Of a stretch of DNA of 64,000 nucleotides, positions 25,657-33,336 are shown piece after piece. Location: positions 62,001-126,000 of the forward strand of contig DAIDIE010000016.1 in NCBI GenBank assembly GCA_027459505.1. The letters run 5' to 3'. The notes beneath the pieces are model-generated. The model searched no databases, had not been told where the DNA came from, and saw nothing but the letters and a program-made list of their open reading frames with translations. Every line of letters begins with the position of its first letter. The first letter of the stretch is position 1. The position numbers were made by a program, and so were the translations under genes. The stretch is from Acidobacteriota bacterium (GTDB lineage: Bacteria; Acidobacteriota; Terriglobia; Terriglobales; SCQP01).

Positions 25657-26196
25657 TCAGTACTTGACCTTCTCCCCACGATCTGCCTTCACCAGGTCTT
25701 CCCACAAGCTCTCATAACGGGTCCAGCGTGGGACATGTCCGGAAAGCTTGACGTCCGGAACGAACAGTTTTCCGTGGCCGTAGGTGCATATGTACTCGGT
25801 GTAGGGCACTCCGCCCAGCCAAACCGAGCTGTAGCTGCCCTCGACCTGCGGCATACGCAGCCGCCGGGAGCACTGCCGGCAGCGGTACATTTGATCCCAG
25901 ATGCAGAGCCGCACCAGCCCCGCTCCGAGCAGAACAAGAAAACCGGCGGCAAAGGTGAATGGCAGGTCAATACCAAACCGTGGCGCTCCCGCCAGCCATC
26001 CGCCGGGGGGTGGGGGCAGCAGATCCTGCAGCCCGAGCCAGACCACCAGCAGCAGCAACGGTATGGCCAGCAGCTTGGCGGCCAGCCAGCCCAGATAGCG
26101 CCAGCCATAGCGGCGCTGGCGGGGCGGAGACGGAAGCGGCCTGTAATTTCCATCCCCCGGTGGGCCGGCGGGCTGCTGGTGCGCTGCAGACGGCAT
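25657..26196 (-). CDS. Conserved membrane protein with a CxxC motif
   Basis: 179 residues, no function recognised. Two hydrophobic helices (AAKLLAIPLLLLVVWLGLQ and LPFTFAAGFLVLLGAGLVRLCI) with a Pro-rich loop between are followed by a cytosolic-looking tail containing YRCRQCSRRLRM and later YICTYGHGKLFVPD, which could form a small metal-binding domain (CxxC plus Cys/His). AGAGGG precedes the ATG. It lies 46 bp upstream of the gluconate-dehydrogenase subunit gene on the same strand, so it may belong to that redox operon. The link is only positional. Confidence 0.6.
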   Translation of the reverse strand: MPSAAHQQPAGPPGDGNYRPLPSPPRQRRYGWRYLGWLAAKLLAIPLLLLVVWLGLQDLLPPPPGGWLAGAPRFGIDLPFTFAAGFLVLLGAGLVRLCIWDQMYRCRQCSRRLRMPQVEGSYSSVWLGGVPYTEYICTYGHGKLFVPDVKLSGHVPRWTRYESLWEDLVKADRGEKVKY

Positions 26197-26362
26197 GCAC
26201 CCTCTTAGAACCCGTCAGCCGCAAATTAGTTCCCTAAGATTGTCCCCACGCTACTCCCCGTTCGAAGGCCCTCCCGCGGGTGGAGGGTTGCGGCAATTGG
26301 TTCCTTCCGGAAAACCACACAAAACCTGCATGGAATGCCTGTTCTCTGACGGCAACTTTCAA

Positions 26363-26368
26363 TAGAAT
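26363..26368 (+). promoter_or_regulatory. -10 box just ahead of ftsZ
   Basis: TAGAAT sits only 10 nt before the preferred ftsZ ATG at 26379. No consensus -35 is present. If used, the mRNA would start at or within a few bases of the start codon. The same box serves tRNA-Met in this window. Confidence 0.35.
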
Positions 26369-26378
26369 GATCCCAGCC

Positions 26379-27782
26379 ATGGATCAGAACCCCATTCGCC
26401 TTTCCCTCAGCGACGACATGCCCACCTCCGCCCGCATCAAGGTCATCGGCGTGGGAGGTGGAGGCGGAAACGCGGTCAACCGCATGATTGACGCGCGCCT
26501 GGATGGCATTGAATTCATCGTGGCCAATACCGACATTCAGGCGCTCAAGCAATCCCGCGCCTCCCTGAAGCTGCAGCTTGGCGCCAAGCTCACCGGAGGG
26601 CGCGGCTCGGGCTCCGATCCGGAAATTGGCCGCCGTGCCGCTCTGGAAGACACCGACAAAATCATTGAAATGCTTGAAGGCGCTGACATGGTTTTTGTCA
26701 CCGCCGGGCTGGGTGGGGGTACCGGAACGGGGGCCGCCCCGGTCATCGCCGGGCTGGCCAGTGAGCTGGGCGCGCTGACGGTTGCGGTAGTGACCCAGCC
26801 CTTCTCGTTTGAGGGCCGCCGCCGGATGGGCCAGGCCGATAAGGGGCTACGAGATCTGGCCGAGTGTGTCGATACGGTGATCACTATTCCGAACGAGCGT
26901 CTGCTGCAGGTTGCGCAGAACGCTCCCTTTCTGGAGTCTTTCCGCATCGCCGACGACATCTTGCGGCAGGCGGTGCAGGGCATCTCCGACATCATCACGA
27001 TTCCCGGCATTATCAACCGCGACTTTGCCGACATCCGCACCATCATGCAGGGCATGGGCTACGCCATCATGGGGACCGCGGTGGCCAAGGGTCCCGACCG
27101 CGCGGTCGAAGCGGCACGCCAGGCGATCTGCAGCCCACTGCTGGAAAACACCTCCATCGAAGGCGCGCGAGGCATTCTCATCAACATCAGCGGCTCCAGC
27201 AACCTCATGCTCACGGAAGTGCACCAGGCCTCGACCGTGATTCAGCAGGCCGCGCATGAGGACGCCAACATCATCTTCGGGGCGGTCCTGAACGAGGAGA
27301 TGGGGGAAGAGATCAAGATTACGGTAATTGCCACCGGCTTCCGTCCGGAATACATCCACGCCCTGCAGAGCAGCGGGACACAGGCGCGCGCGGCCAGCGC
27401 GGAAGCCGCCGCACCGAACCGCGCAGTCAATCCGAGTCGGCCGGCCCACGAAACCAGCGCTCAGGCCAAGGCGACGGCTGCCGCAGCCGGTCTGCCCGCG
27501 GCGCAAGCCGGAGTCTCCCAGGTTGCGACTTCCCAGGCACCCGCCGCAGGCGGCGGCAGCGGCTTTATCTCCGCCGCCGCGGCCGCTCGCGCGGAAGCGC
27601 TTCCCTCCGAATCCCTCCCCGGCGATGTGGAACGGCAGACGGTTTCGGCCTCCTCCGATACGGAGCGCCGCGCCGCCGAAGCCGCCCAGCCCGCCCTCCA
27701 GGAATCAAGTCCCAGGAGCGGCGGCGCTGACAGCGAAGCTGACGATCTCGATATCCCCGCCTTTTTGCGCCGCCGGCAGTAG
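26379..27782 (+). CDS. ftsZ: Cell division GTPase FtsZ
   Basis: 467 residues. Tubulin-like GTPase that forms the division ring. Visible are [18 protein letters not shown], the T4 nucleotide loop [13 protein letters not shown], the T7 catalytic loop [11 protein letters not shown] and, after an Ala/Ser/Pro-rich linker of over 100 residues, the C-terminal peptide [12 protein letters not shown] that binds ZipA/FtsA/SepF-type partners. An alternative ATG lies four codons upstream (26367); neither has a Shine-Dalgarno. ftsA is not adjacent; the upstream gene faces the other way. The fold ends near residue 325 and the linker is longer than in E. coli. Confidence 0.96.
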   Translation: MDQNPIRLSLSDDMPTSARIKVIGVGGGGGNAVNRMIDARLDGIEFIVANTDIQALKQSRASLKLQLGAKLTGGRGSGSDPEIGRRAALEDTDKIIEMLEGADMVFVTAGLGGGTGTGAAPVIAGLASELGALTVAVVTQPFSFEGRRRMGQADKGLRDLAECVDTVITIPNERLLQVAQNAPFLESFRIADDILRQAVQGISDIITIPGIINRDFADIRTIMQGMGYAIMGTAVAKGPDRAVEAARQAICSPLLENTSIEGARGILINISGSSNLMLTEVHQASTVIQQAAHEDANIIFGAVLNEEMGEEIKITVIATGFRPEYIHALQSSGTQARAASAEAAAPNRAVNPSRPAHETSAQAKATAAAAGLPAAQAGVSQVATSQAPAAGGGSGFISAAAAARAEALPSESLPGDVERQTVSASSDTERRAAEAAQPALQESSPRSGGADSEADDLDIPAFLRRRQ

Positions 27783-28014
27783 CGCGCCGGCCGTGCGAAA
27801 GGACTAAAAAAATTTCATCCGTGCCGCCCTCGCTTACGGGCGCGCGCTTCGAGGAGGCGCGGATTCGAGCCGGCTTGTGAGCGGAGATCGCGAAACGCTT
27901 CCAGGAAAGTCGCAGCATGGGAGTGAAATTCGCGGTCGCTGACTTCGCTGGCAAAGCTTTCCTCTGCGTTAATCTGTCAGCAGTCACGTCCGTGTTGTCC
28001 AGGAATCCTCATCG

Positions 28015-30192
28015 ATGAAACTGGCTTTTTTGCGTTCTCTGGCCGGCCTTCTGTTGACGCTCGCCTTGCCGCTGGCCGCTCAGTCTTCGCTCAAATTGCT
28101 CCCCTATCCCCGCAATGTTCAGCTCAGCGGTGGATCGTTCGCGTTGCGCGGCAAAGTCAAAATCGCGGTCGATTCGCGCCTCGCCGCCGATCACTTCGCG
28201 GCTTCGCTGTTGCAAAAAGAACTCAGCCAGATTGACAACCTCAAGGCGCAGGTTCACTCCGGCAAGAGCAAAGGAGGCGCCATCGTCCTGCTGCCCGCCA
28301 CCAGCAAGATGGGGATAAAGCTGTCGCGGAAGTACGCCATCAGTCTGCCGGCCGCGGCGCAGGCCGAGGGCTACGCCCTGGTGGTCACCGCCAAGCGCGC
28401 TTACATTATCGCGCCCTCCTCGACTGGTTTGTTTTATGGGGTGGAGACGTTGCGGCAATTGCTGCATCCGCAAGGGGCTCACGGCGCTGCCGCGCCCGCG
28501 CTGGTAGTGACCGACTGGCCGGCGTTGCGCTGGCGCGGCGTCAGCGTTGATATCAGCCGCGGTCCGGTGCCTACCCTCGCGGCCATGAAACGCGCCATCG
28601 CCCTGCTGGCCGAGTTCAAGGTCAATGTCTATTCCCTTTACATGGAAGACAACTACGCGTACCGCACTCTTCCAGTAGGCCCGGTGCGCGGCGGCTCCTT
28701 GAACGCCTCCGAGGCGGCGGAGCTGGTGCGCTTTGCCGCCCAGTACCATGTGAACGTGCTGCCCGAGCAGGAGTCGTTTGGGCATTTGCACATGCTGCTG
28801 CGCAATGAGCGTTTTCAAAACCTGGCCGAGCTTCCATATGGAGACGTGCTCAGCCCCGCCGCGCCGGGCTCTTTGCCGCTCATCGGCAAGTTGTTTGGCG
28901 AGCTCTCTTCGGTTTTTCCGTTCGCTTATTTGCATGTGGGCGCCGACGAGACCTTTCAACTGGGCGAGGGGCGCAGCTGGGATATGGCCGAGCGCGAGGG
29001 CACGGGCGAGCTGTTCATCCAATACCTGAAGGGCATCCATCAGCAGTTAGCGCCGCTGCATCGCAAGCTGCTCTTCTGGGGCGATATTGCGGTCAAGCAT
29101 CCCGAATTGCTGTCGCAATTGCCGAAGGACATGGTTGCGGTGCCCTGGGTTTATGATCCGCGTCCCTCGTATATGGACCAGATCCGTCCCTTCCGCCAAG
29201 CCGGTCTGCAGTGTTGGGTTTCTCCTGGAGTGAGCAACTGGCGTGTGATCTATCCCGACTACACTCAGGCGCTGCCCAACATCCGTCAATTCACAGCTGA
29301 CGGCAAAGCGGGCGGCTGCGAAGGTCTGCTCAACACCACCTGGATGGATGATGGCGAGAATCTCTTTGGCTTCACCTGGTACGGCTTGCTCTATGGCGCC
29401 GCCGCCGGATGGCAACAAACGCTCGATGACCAGGCGTTTCGCAACGCCTACGACTGGGCCCTGTATCGCGCCGACGGGCACCATTTTGAAGGTGAAGTCG
29501 AGAAGCTGACCGCCATTCACGCCGCTCTGCATGCTTCCCCGCTGCATGCACGCGGCCGAGACCGCTTTGTCTGGCTGGACCCGTTTTCTCCCGAGGGCCA
29601 GAAGATTTATTCCGAAATGTTACCCGCCGCCCACCAGGTCCGCCTCCTGGCCGAAGATGTGAGCGCGGATTTGGCGCAGAATCGCAACCGCGCCCGCCGC
29701 AACAGCGGGTTGCTGGATTACACCGGATTTGCCGCACAGCGTTTCGACTACCTCGGGCAGAAGGCCATCTACGCTATTTACATACGGCAGTTGTACGATC
29801 ATTCCCGCTCGATGGCCGCGCAAAAACAGCCCTTCTGGGGCACCATGGGCCGCATCGAGGGTGTGAATGGCCTGATCGAGGACATGCGCGACGACGACGT
29901 CTCCCTGCGCGCCCGCTATAGCGCGCTGTGGCTGCGCGATAACCGGCCCTACTTTCTCGGTGACATCCTGGTGCGTTACGACCGTGAACTCAACCTGTGG
30001 GAGCGGGAGGCGCAGCGCATGCATGATGCGGAAGTGGAGTATGGCGCCACGCACCAGTTCCCACCTCTGGTCCAGCAGCCGGCGCAACCGGGCGCGACGG
30101 GGCAGCCCGCCGTTCCTCCCCCTCCGCCGCTTGCTCCCGGCGATGTGGCGCGTCCAGCCCCGTCCAATCCTCCATCGCGGAGTCCTCACTGA
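28015..30192 (+). CDS. Exported glycoside hydrolase family 20 (beta-N-acetylhexosaminidase)
   Basis: 725 residues with a signal peptide (LAFLRSLAGLLLTLALPLAAQ). An N-terminal GH20b-type domain is followed by the catalytic barrel from ALRWRGVSVDISRG. The catalytic pair is D311-E312 in HVGADET: Glu as acid/base, Asp orienting the substrate acetamido group. It removes terminal GlcNAc/GalNAc from chitin oligomers, peptidoglycan or glycans in the periplasm or outside. The ~200-residue C-terminal region after residue ~520 is helical and ends in a Pro/Ala-rich tail. Repeat copy A starts three bases after the stop codon. The ribosome site is weak. Confidence 0.9.
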   Translation: MKLAFLRSLAGLLLTLALPLAAQSSLKLLPYPRNVQLSGGSFALRGKVKIAVDSRLAADHFAASLLQKELSQIDNLKAQVHSGKSKGGAIVLLPATSKMGIKLSRKYAISLPAAAQAEGYALVVTAKRAYIIAPSSTGLFYGVETLRQLLHPQGAHGAAAPALVVTDWPALRWRGVSVDISRGPVPTLAAMKRAIALLAEFKVNVYSLYMEDNYAYRTLPVGPVRGGSLNASEAAELVRFAAQYHVNVLPEQESFGHLHMLLRNERFQNLAELPYGDVLSPAAPGSLPLIGKLFGELSSVFPFAYLHVGADETFQLGEGRSWDMAEREGTGELFIQYLKGIHQQLAPLHRKLLFWGDIAVKHPELLSQLPKDMVAVPWVYDPRPSYMDQIRPFRQAGLQCWVSPGVSNWRVIYPDYTQALPNIRQFTADGKAGGCEGLLNTTWMDDGENLFGFTWYGLLYGAAAGWQQTLDDQAFRNAYDWALYRADGHHFEGEVEKLTAIHAALHASPLHARGRDRFVWLDPFSPEGQKIYSEMLPAAHQVRLLAEDVSADLAQNRNRARRNSGLLDYTGFAAQRFDYLGQKAIYAIYIRQLYDHSRSMAAQKQPFWGTMGRIEGVNGLIEDMRDDDVSLRARYSALWLRDNRPYFLGDILVRYDRELNLWEREAQRMHDAEVEYGATHQFPPLVQQPAQPGATGQPAVPPPPPLAPGDVARPAPSNPPSRSPH

Positions 30193-30194
30193 AT

Positions 30195-30277
30195 GTTTTA
30201 GTGACTACCGCGCGCAGGACGAGCCAAGGCCGAGTCGAACTGTCGTTGCGAATGTCCGGGGTTGCCGTACTACCCGG
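30195..30277 (+). repeat. Interspersed repeat, copy A
   Basis: It shares the core ACGAGCCARGGCCGAG followed by TCGAACTG with copy B (31.2 kb) in the same orientation, and with copy C (52.0 kb) inverted. It then lacks the middle section present in B and C and resumes at GGGGTTGCC. CCGGG (30256-30260) and CCCGG (30273-30277) flank the GTTGCC loop. The stop codon of the metallophosphoesterase gene lies in this loop. Confidence 0.7.
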
Positions 30278-31172
30278 TCCGGTTTCCGCTGGTTGCGCTG
30301 CCGTCAGCGGCTTTCTTTTCCCATTGACGTCCGGAGCGCTGGAACCAGTCTCGTCCGGCAACGATGAAGTCGCGCCGCGGCGCATGCCACACAAAGCGGT
30401 CCACATAGAGGTCCGGCAGCGCGACGCTAATCAGGTTCCAGGCGTTGACTTCTTGCCGGATGCGGGTGGAGGCCGCTGTTCCCGCCTGAATCACCAGCGC
30501 GGAATAATCCTCAATACGGTAACGCAGGGTGGTCTCGCCGATGTGGGTAACGTGCAGGTGTCCGGAGAGAAAGGCATCCGCTCCCGCCCTTGCGAAACTC
30601 GACATCGCCAGTTCCGCGCGCCCCACCACATCGTGGCCACGGTAATGGCTGGGCAGGTCAAAGGGGTGGTGGCTGACCACAAAACGCACGCGACTGGCTG
30701 GCACGGATTGCAACCGGGCGCAGGCGCGCTCGACCTGCGCGGCATTGAGGCGGCCGGCCTGGACGGTGTTGCGCCGGGTGGAGTTGACGCCCGCGACCGC
30801 CAACTCATCGTCCTGGTAGAAAGGTTCCGCATCGGGCGCGATATATCTGTAAAACCCCGCCAGGGGCGCGCGCCAGCGTTCCAGCGGCCGGAACCAGGGA
30901 GCCACATCGTGATTGCCGGGAATGACGAGCCGGGGAGTGGGAATGGCGTCGAGGAATGCCCGCGCGCTTTGAAACTCCGCCCTTCGCGCCCGTTGTGTCA
31001 GGTCACCCGAGACCACCAGCAGATGTGGCTGCAGCGTTCGCAGCCGCTCGGCCAGTGCCGCAATGATGACCGGATCAGTCGTTCCGAAGTGCAGATCGGA
31101 TATGTGCGCAACGGTACGAATAAATGCCCCCCTAAGGTTTGGTGTGACCCGAGAACGTTCGCAACGCCGCAC
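30270..31172 (-). CDS. Metallophosphoesterase (calcineurin-like, cyclic-nucleotide-phosphodiesterase type)
   Basis: 300 residues as drawn. All five metal motifs are present: ISDLHFG (D-x-H), VVSGDLTQR, VIPGNHDV, FVVSHHPF and LSGHLHVTH, typical of class III phosphodiesterases and related cytosolic phosphoesterases. Substrate unknown. The GTG at 31172 is the only conventional start, but it lies inside repeat copy B. A rare ATT at 31121, five bases behind AGGGGGG, would begin the protein right before TVAHISDLHFG and is an attractive alternative. The stop codon lies in repeat copy A, so both gene ends are within repeats. Confidence 0.88.
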   Translation of the reverse strand: MRRCERSRVTPNLRGAFIRTVAHISDLHFGTTDPVIIAALAERLRTLQPHLLVVSGDLTQRARRAEFQSARAFLDAIPTPRLVIPGNHDVAPWFRPLERWRAPLAGFYRYIAPDAEPFYQDDELAVAGVNSTRRNTVQAGRLNAAQVERACARLQSVPASRVRFVVSHHPFDLPSHYRGHDVVGRAELAMSSFARAGADAFLSGHLHVTHIGETTLRYRIEDYSALVIQAGTAASTRIRQEVNAWNLISVALPDLYVDRFVWHAPRRDFIVAGRDWFQRSGRQWEKKAADGSATSGNRTG

Positions 31173-31293
31173 TCACAACCGGCAACTGAACGAGCCAGGG
31201 CCGAGTCGAACTGCTTTGGAGTTCGAAATCGCAGGCCGAAGTCGTAGCGACAGTGCGGGGTTGCCTACTAGGTCCCGCACCCCTGACGACTAG
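31140..31293 (+). repeat. Interspersed repeat, copy B
   Basis: It contains ACGAGCCAGGGCCGAG, then a middle part (TGCTTTGGAGTTCGAAATCG, GCCGAAGTCGTAGC) matching copy C almost base for base, then GGGGTTGCC. GTGCGGG (31253-31259) and CCCGCAC (31274-31280) form a stem around the GTTGCC loop. It covers the region just upstream of and inside the conventional start of the metallophosphoesterase gene. Same orientation as copy A. Confidence 0.75.
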
Positions 31294-31376
31294 CAAAGCG
31301 CGGCCACCATCCGTGAGCTTCGGCCGAACACCGAAGCGGGTGGAATAAAAGCGGCCGTGCCGCCAACTCACGACGC

Positions 31377-32309
31377 CTATCCGTCGTGCCGCTCCGGCAC
31401 CACTGCCAGCAGCGCTTTCTCTCGAACACGAAAGGTCAGTGGCGAGGAGACGCGCAGCCGCTCCCCGTCGAGGGCAGCCGTCCAGCGGCGTCCGGGCAGG
31501 CGCACCCGCAACTCAGCGGCGCAGAACGTCTTGAGATCCTGCTGTGGCCGGATGCCGCCGAGCAGCAGCCGAGCCGCCAGACTCAGCAACGCGGCACGCC
31601 CGGTGGCCGGTAATACGTAGGCTGCCAACTGATGATTGGCCACGCATTCACTGCCGGGCAGGTGAAATTGGGCGATCTGATAACCGTTTCGCCCCACAAA
31701 AATGAGCGGAGTGCGAAGCCGTGTGGGAAGAGCGCCGGCGATTTCGATTTCCGCGGCGAGATTGACGTCAAAGCGGGCCAGCGCCAAAATCACCGACCAA
31801 TAAGCTGCCAGCCGGCTGCGCCCAAAGCGCCGGTAGGTTCCTTCGCGAATCTCCAGAACCTTTGGATACAGCCCTACACTGGCGTTGTTGAGAAACGGAA
31901 TGCCGTTGAGTTCGCCAACCGTGATAGGGCGCGCCTCTCCGCGCAACGCGTATGTCAATGCGTCAGGGGGATGCGCAGGCAATCCGTATTCCCGGGCGAA
32001 ATAATTGAAGGTGCCCAGCGGAATCGCGCCGAACTCCTTTCCGCTCTCCACGAGGGCCGCCGCCACCGCGCGGAGCGTTCCATCGCCGCCCACGGCAATG
32101 ACACGCCGCCGCGGCCCCTGCCGCGCCTGGGCAATGGCCCCCGCCAGACGTTCCGGTTTATTGATTAATAAGAACTCGCATTCTATGCCGCAGGCGGTCG
32201 CGGCCGCGCGGAGTGCCTGGAGGCTGGCCCGCGCCCTGTTCGTTCCAGAAGCGGCATTCAAGATGATCAGCGCACCCGCCGCGCTAGCCGATTGTGGGGC
32301 TCCAGACAT
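31377..32309 (-). CDS. Diacylglycerol/lipid kinase catalytic domain protein (YegS/DgkB-like)
   Basis: 310 residues. It phosphorylates a lipid such as diacylglycerol with ATP, in lipid recycling. Seen are ALIILNAASGTNRA at the N-terminus, the nucleotide motif VIAVGGDGTLRAVAAAL, PLGTFNYFAREYGLP and NNASVGLYPKVLEIRE, the hallmarks of PF00781. The end carries LRVRLPGRRWTAALDGERL, with the usual Asp-Gly-Glu. I chose the ATG at 32309, 12 residues before the domain; an ATG at 32360 in the same frame is possible, and neither has a clear ribosome site. Confidence 0.85.
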   Translation of the reverse strand: MSGAPQSASAAGALIILNAASGTNRARASLQALRAAATACGIECEFLLINKPERLAGAIAQARQGPRRRVIAVGGDGTLRAVAAALVESGKEFGAIPLGTFNYFAREYGLPAHPPDALTYALRGEARPITVGELNGIPFLNNASVGLYPKVLEIREGTYRRFGRSRLAAYWSVILALARFDVNLAAEIEIAGALPTRLRTPLIFVGRNGYQIAQFHLPGSECVANHQLAAYVLPATGRAALLSLAARLLLGGIRPQQDLKTFCAAELRVRLPGRRWTAALDGERLRVSSPLTFRVREKALLAVVPERHDG

Positions 32310-32590
32310 GCATTCAATGGGATGATGCCGCAATTGAGAGCGATGCCAGTGATTCACCATTCACCCGTTAACCGTTCCCCGTTACCGTGGGGTGTTGCGG
32401 CCGGCTGGCGTCGCGCACGGCTTGCGTAGAGGCGGCCGTTTAAGTCGCTGCACGCGGAAGCAAACATCACGATTTTCCCGTTGCAAAGGCGGGCAGGCCG
32501 TACCATTGCCGCGCCATGGACGATGAACTCTTCTCCGCGATCTCCTTCTCTGCGTTATGCTTGTGCTCGTCTATAGAAAGGAAATCGCTC

Positions 32591-33181
32591 ATGCCCCGCC
32601 ATCTCGTCCTCAGCGCTTTCTTGTCCAGCATGCTCGCCGTTTCTATTGCCGCCAGCCAGCAGCCAGCCACGGCCACCGGGACACCGCTGCCGGCTACGGC
32701 GGCGGCCTCGTCCGCCGCTTCGTCCGCTCCCGCCACCCGTGAACAGATCGTCAAGCTGTTCCACTTAATGCGCCTCGATCAGCAGGCCCAGACCATGATG
32801 CACACCATGCAGGGACTCACGCAGGCGCGCCTGGCCCACTCCAAATATACGCCGCAGCAGCGGGCCGATATGACCAAGCTCATGTCGGACCTGCAGGAGC
32901 AGGCGATGGGGAAGGATTTCGTAAACGGGTTAATCGACCTTATTGTGCCGATTTATCAACGCCATTTCACGGGCGCGGACGTGGATGCGATGATCGCTTT
33001 TTATTCCACGCCCAGCGGACAGAAGGTGGTGCGGGAACTCCCCGCCGTGACCATGGAGTTCATGGCCGAGATGATTCCCTGTATACAGAACGACATGCAG
33101 CAAGCAATGAAAAAGGTGCATTTTACCGAGCGCCTGATCGCCATCCAGGCGGAAGGCGCGCCATCGCCCGCGGCGCACTGA
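32591..33181 (+). CDS. Secreted DUF2059 family protein
   Basis: 196 residues. A signal peptide (LVLSAFLSSMLAVSIAASQ) is followed by an Ala/Ser/Thr/Pro-rich linker and a helical domain with REQIVKLFHLMRLDQQAQTMM and YQRHFTGADVDAMIAFYSTPSGQKVVRELPAVT, the latter being the DUF2059 signature. Function unknown; a periplasmic location is inferred. The ATG is chosen for AAGGAA 8 nt upstream; the frame is open for 25 more codons without coding character. A strong terminator follows. Confidence 0.85.
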   Translation: MPRHLVLSAFLSSMLAVSIAASQQPATATGTPLPATAAASSAASSAPATREQIVKLFHLMRLDQQAQTMMHTMQGLTQARLAHSKYTPQQRADMTKLMSDLQEQAMGKDFVNGLIDLIVPIYQRHFTGADVDAMIAFYSTPSGQKVVRELPAVTMEFMAEMIPCIQNDMQQAMKKVHFTERLIAIQAEGAPSPAAH

Positions 33182-33264
33182 GAACTCCACGCCGGATTGA
33201 AACAGGGCGGCAGCGACGCGTAATCGAGGCGAAGGCCAGCGTGGTGGCTCAGAGCCGCACGAAA

Positions 33265-33299
33265 ACAGAGGAAGGTCGCGGGACCTTCCTCTGTTTTTT
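33265..33299. terminator. Strong bidirectional terminator between DUF2059 gene and rpsA
   Basis: A perfect 13-bp stem ACAGAGGAAGGTC/GACCTTCCTCTGT with loop GCGG is followed by six T on + and by TTTT on -. It serves both converging genes. Confidence 0.93.
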
Positions 33300-33336
33300 A
33301 TTGCGGATGATTTGAGGTTGTTGAACCAGCGGGCGT

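Noticed and set aside
27783-28014. Remnant gene between ftsZ and the GH20 gene
   Set aside because: One frame gives a protein-like stretch but it is broken by a stop and matches nothing I recognise; too weak to call a pseudogene.
30195-31293. Insertion sequence around the metallophosphoesterase
   Set aside because: The flanking repeats are direct rather than inverted, and no transposase, resolvase or target duplication is visible.
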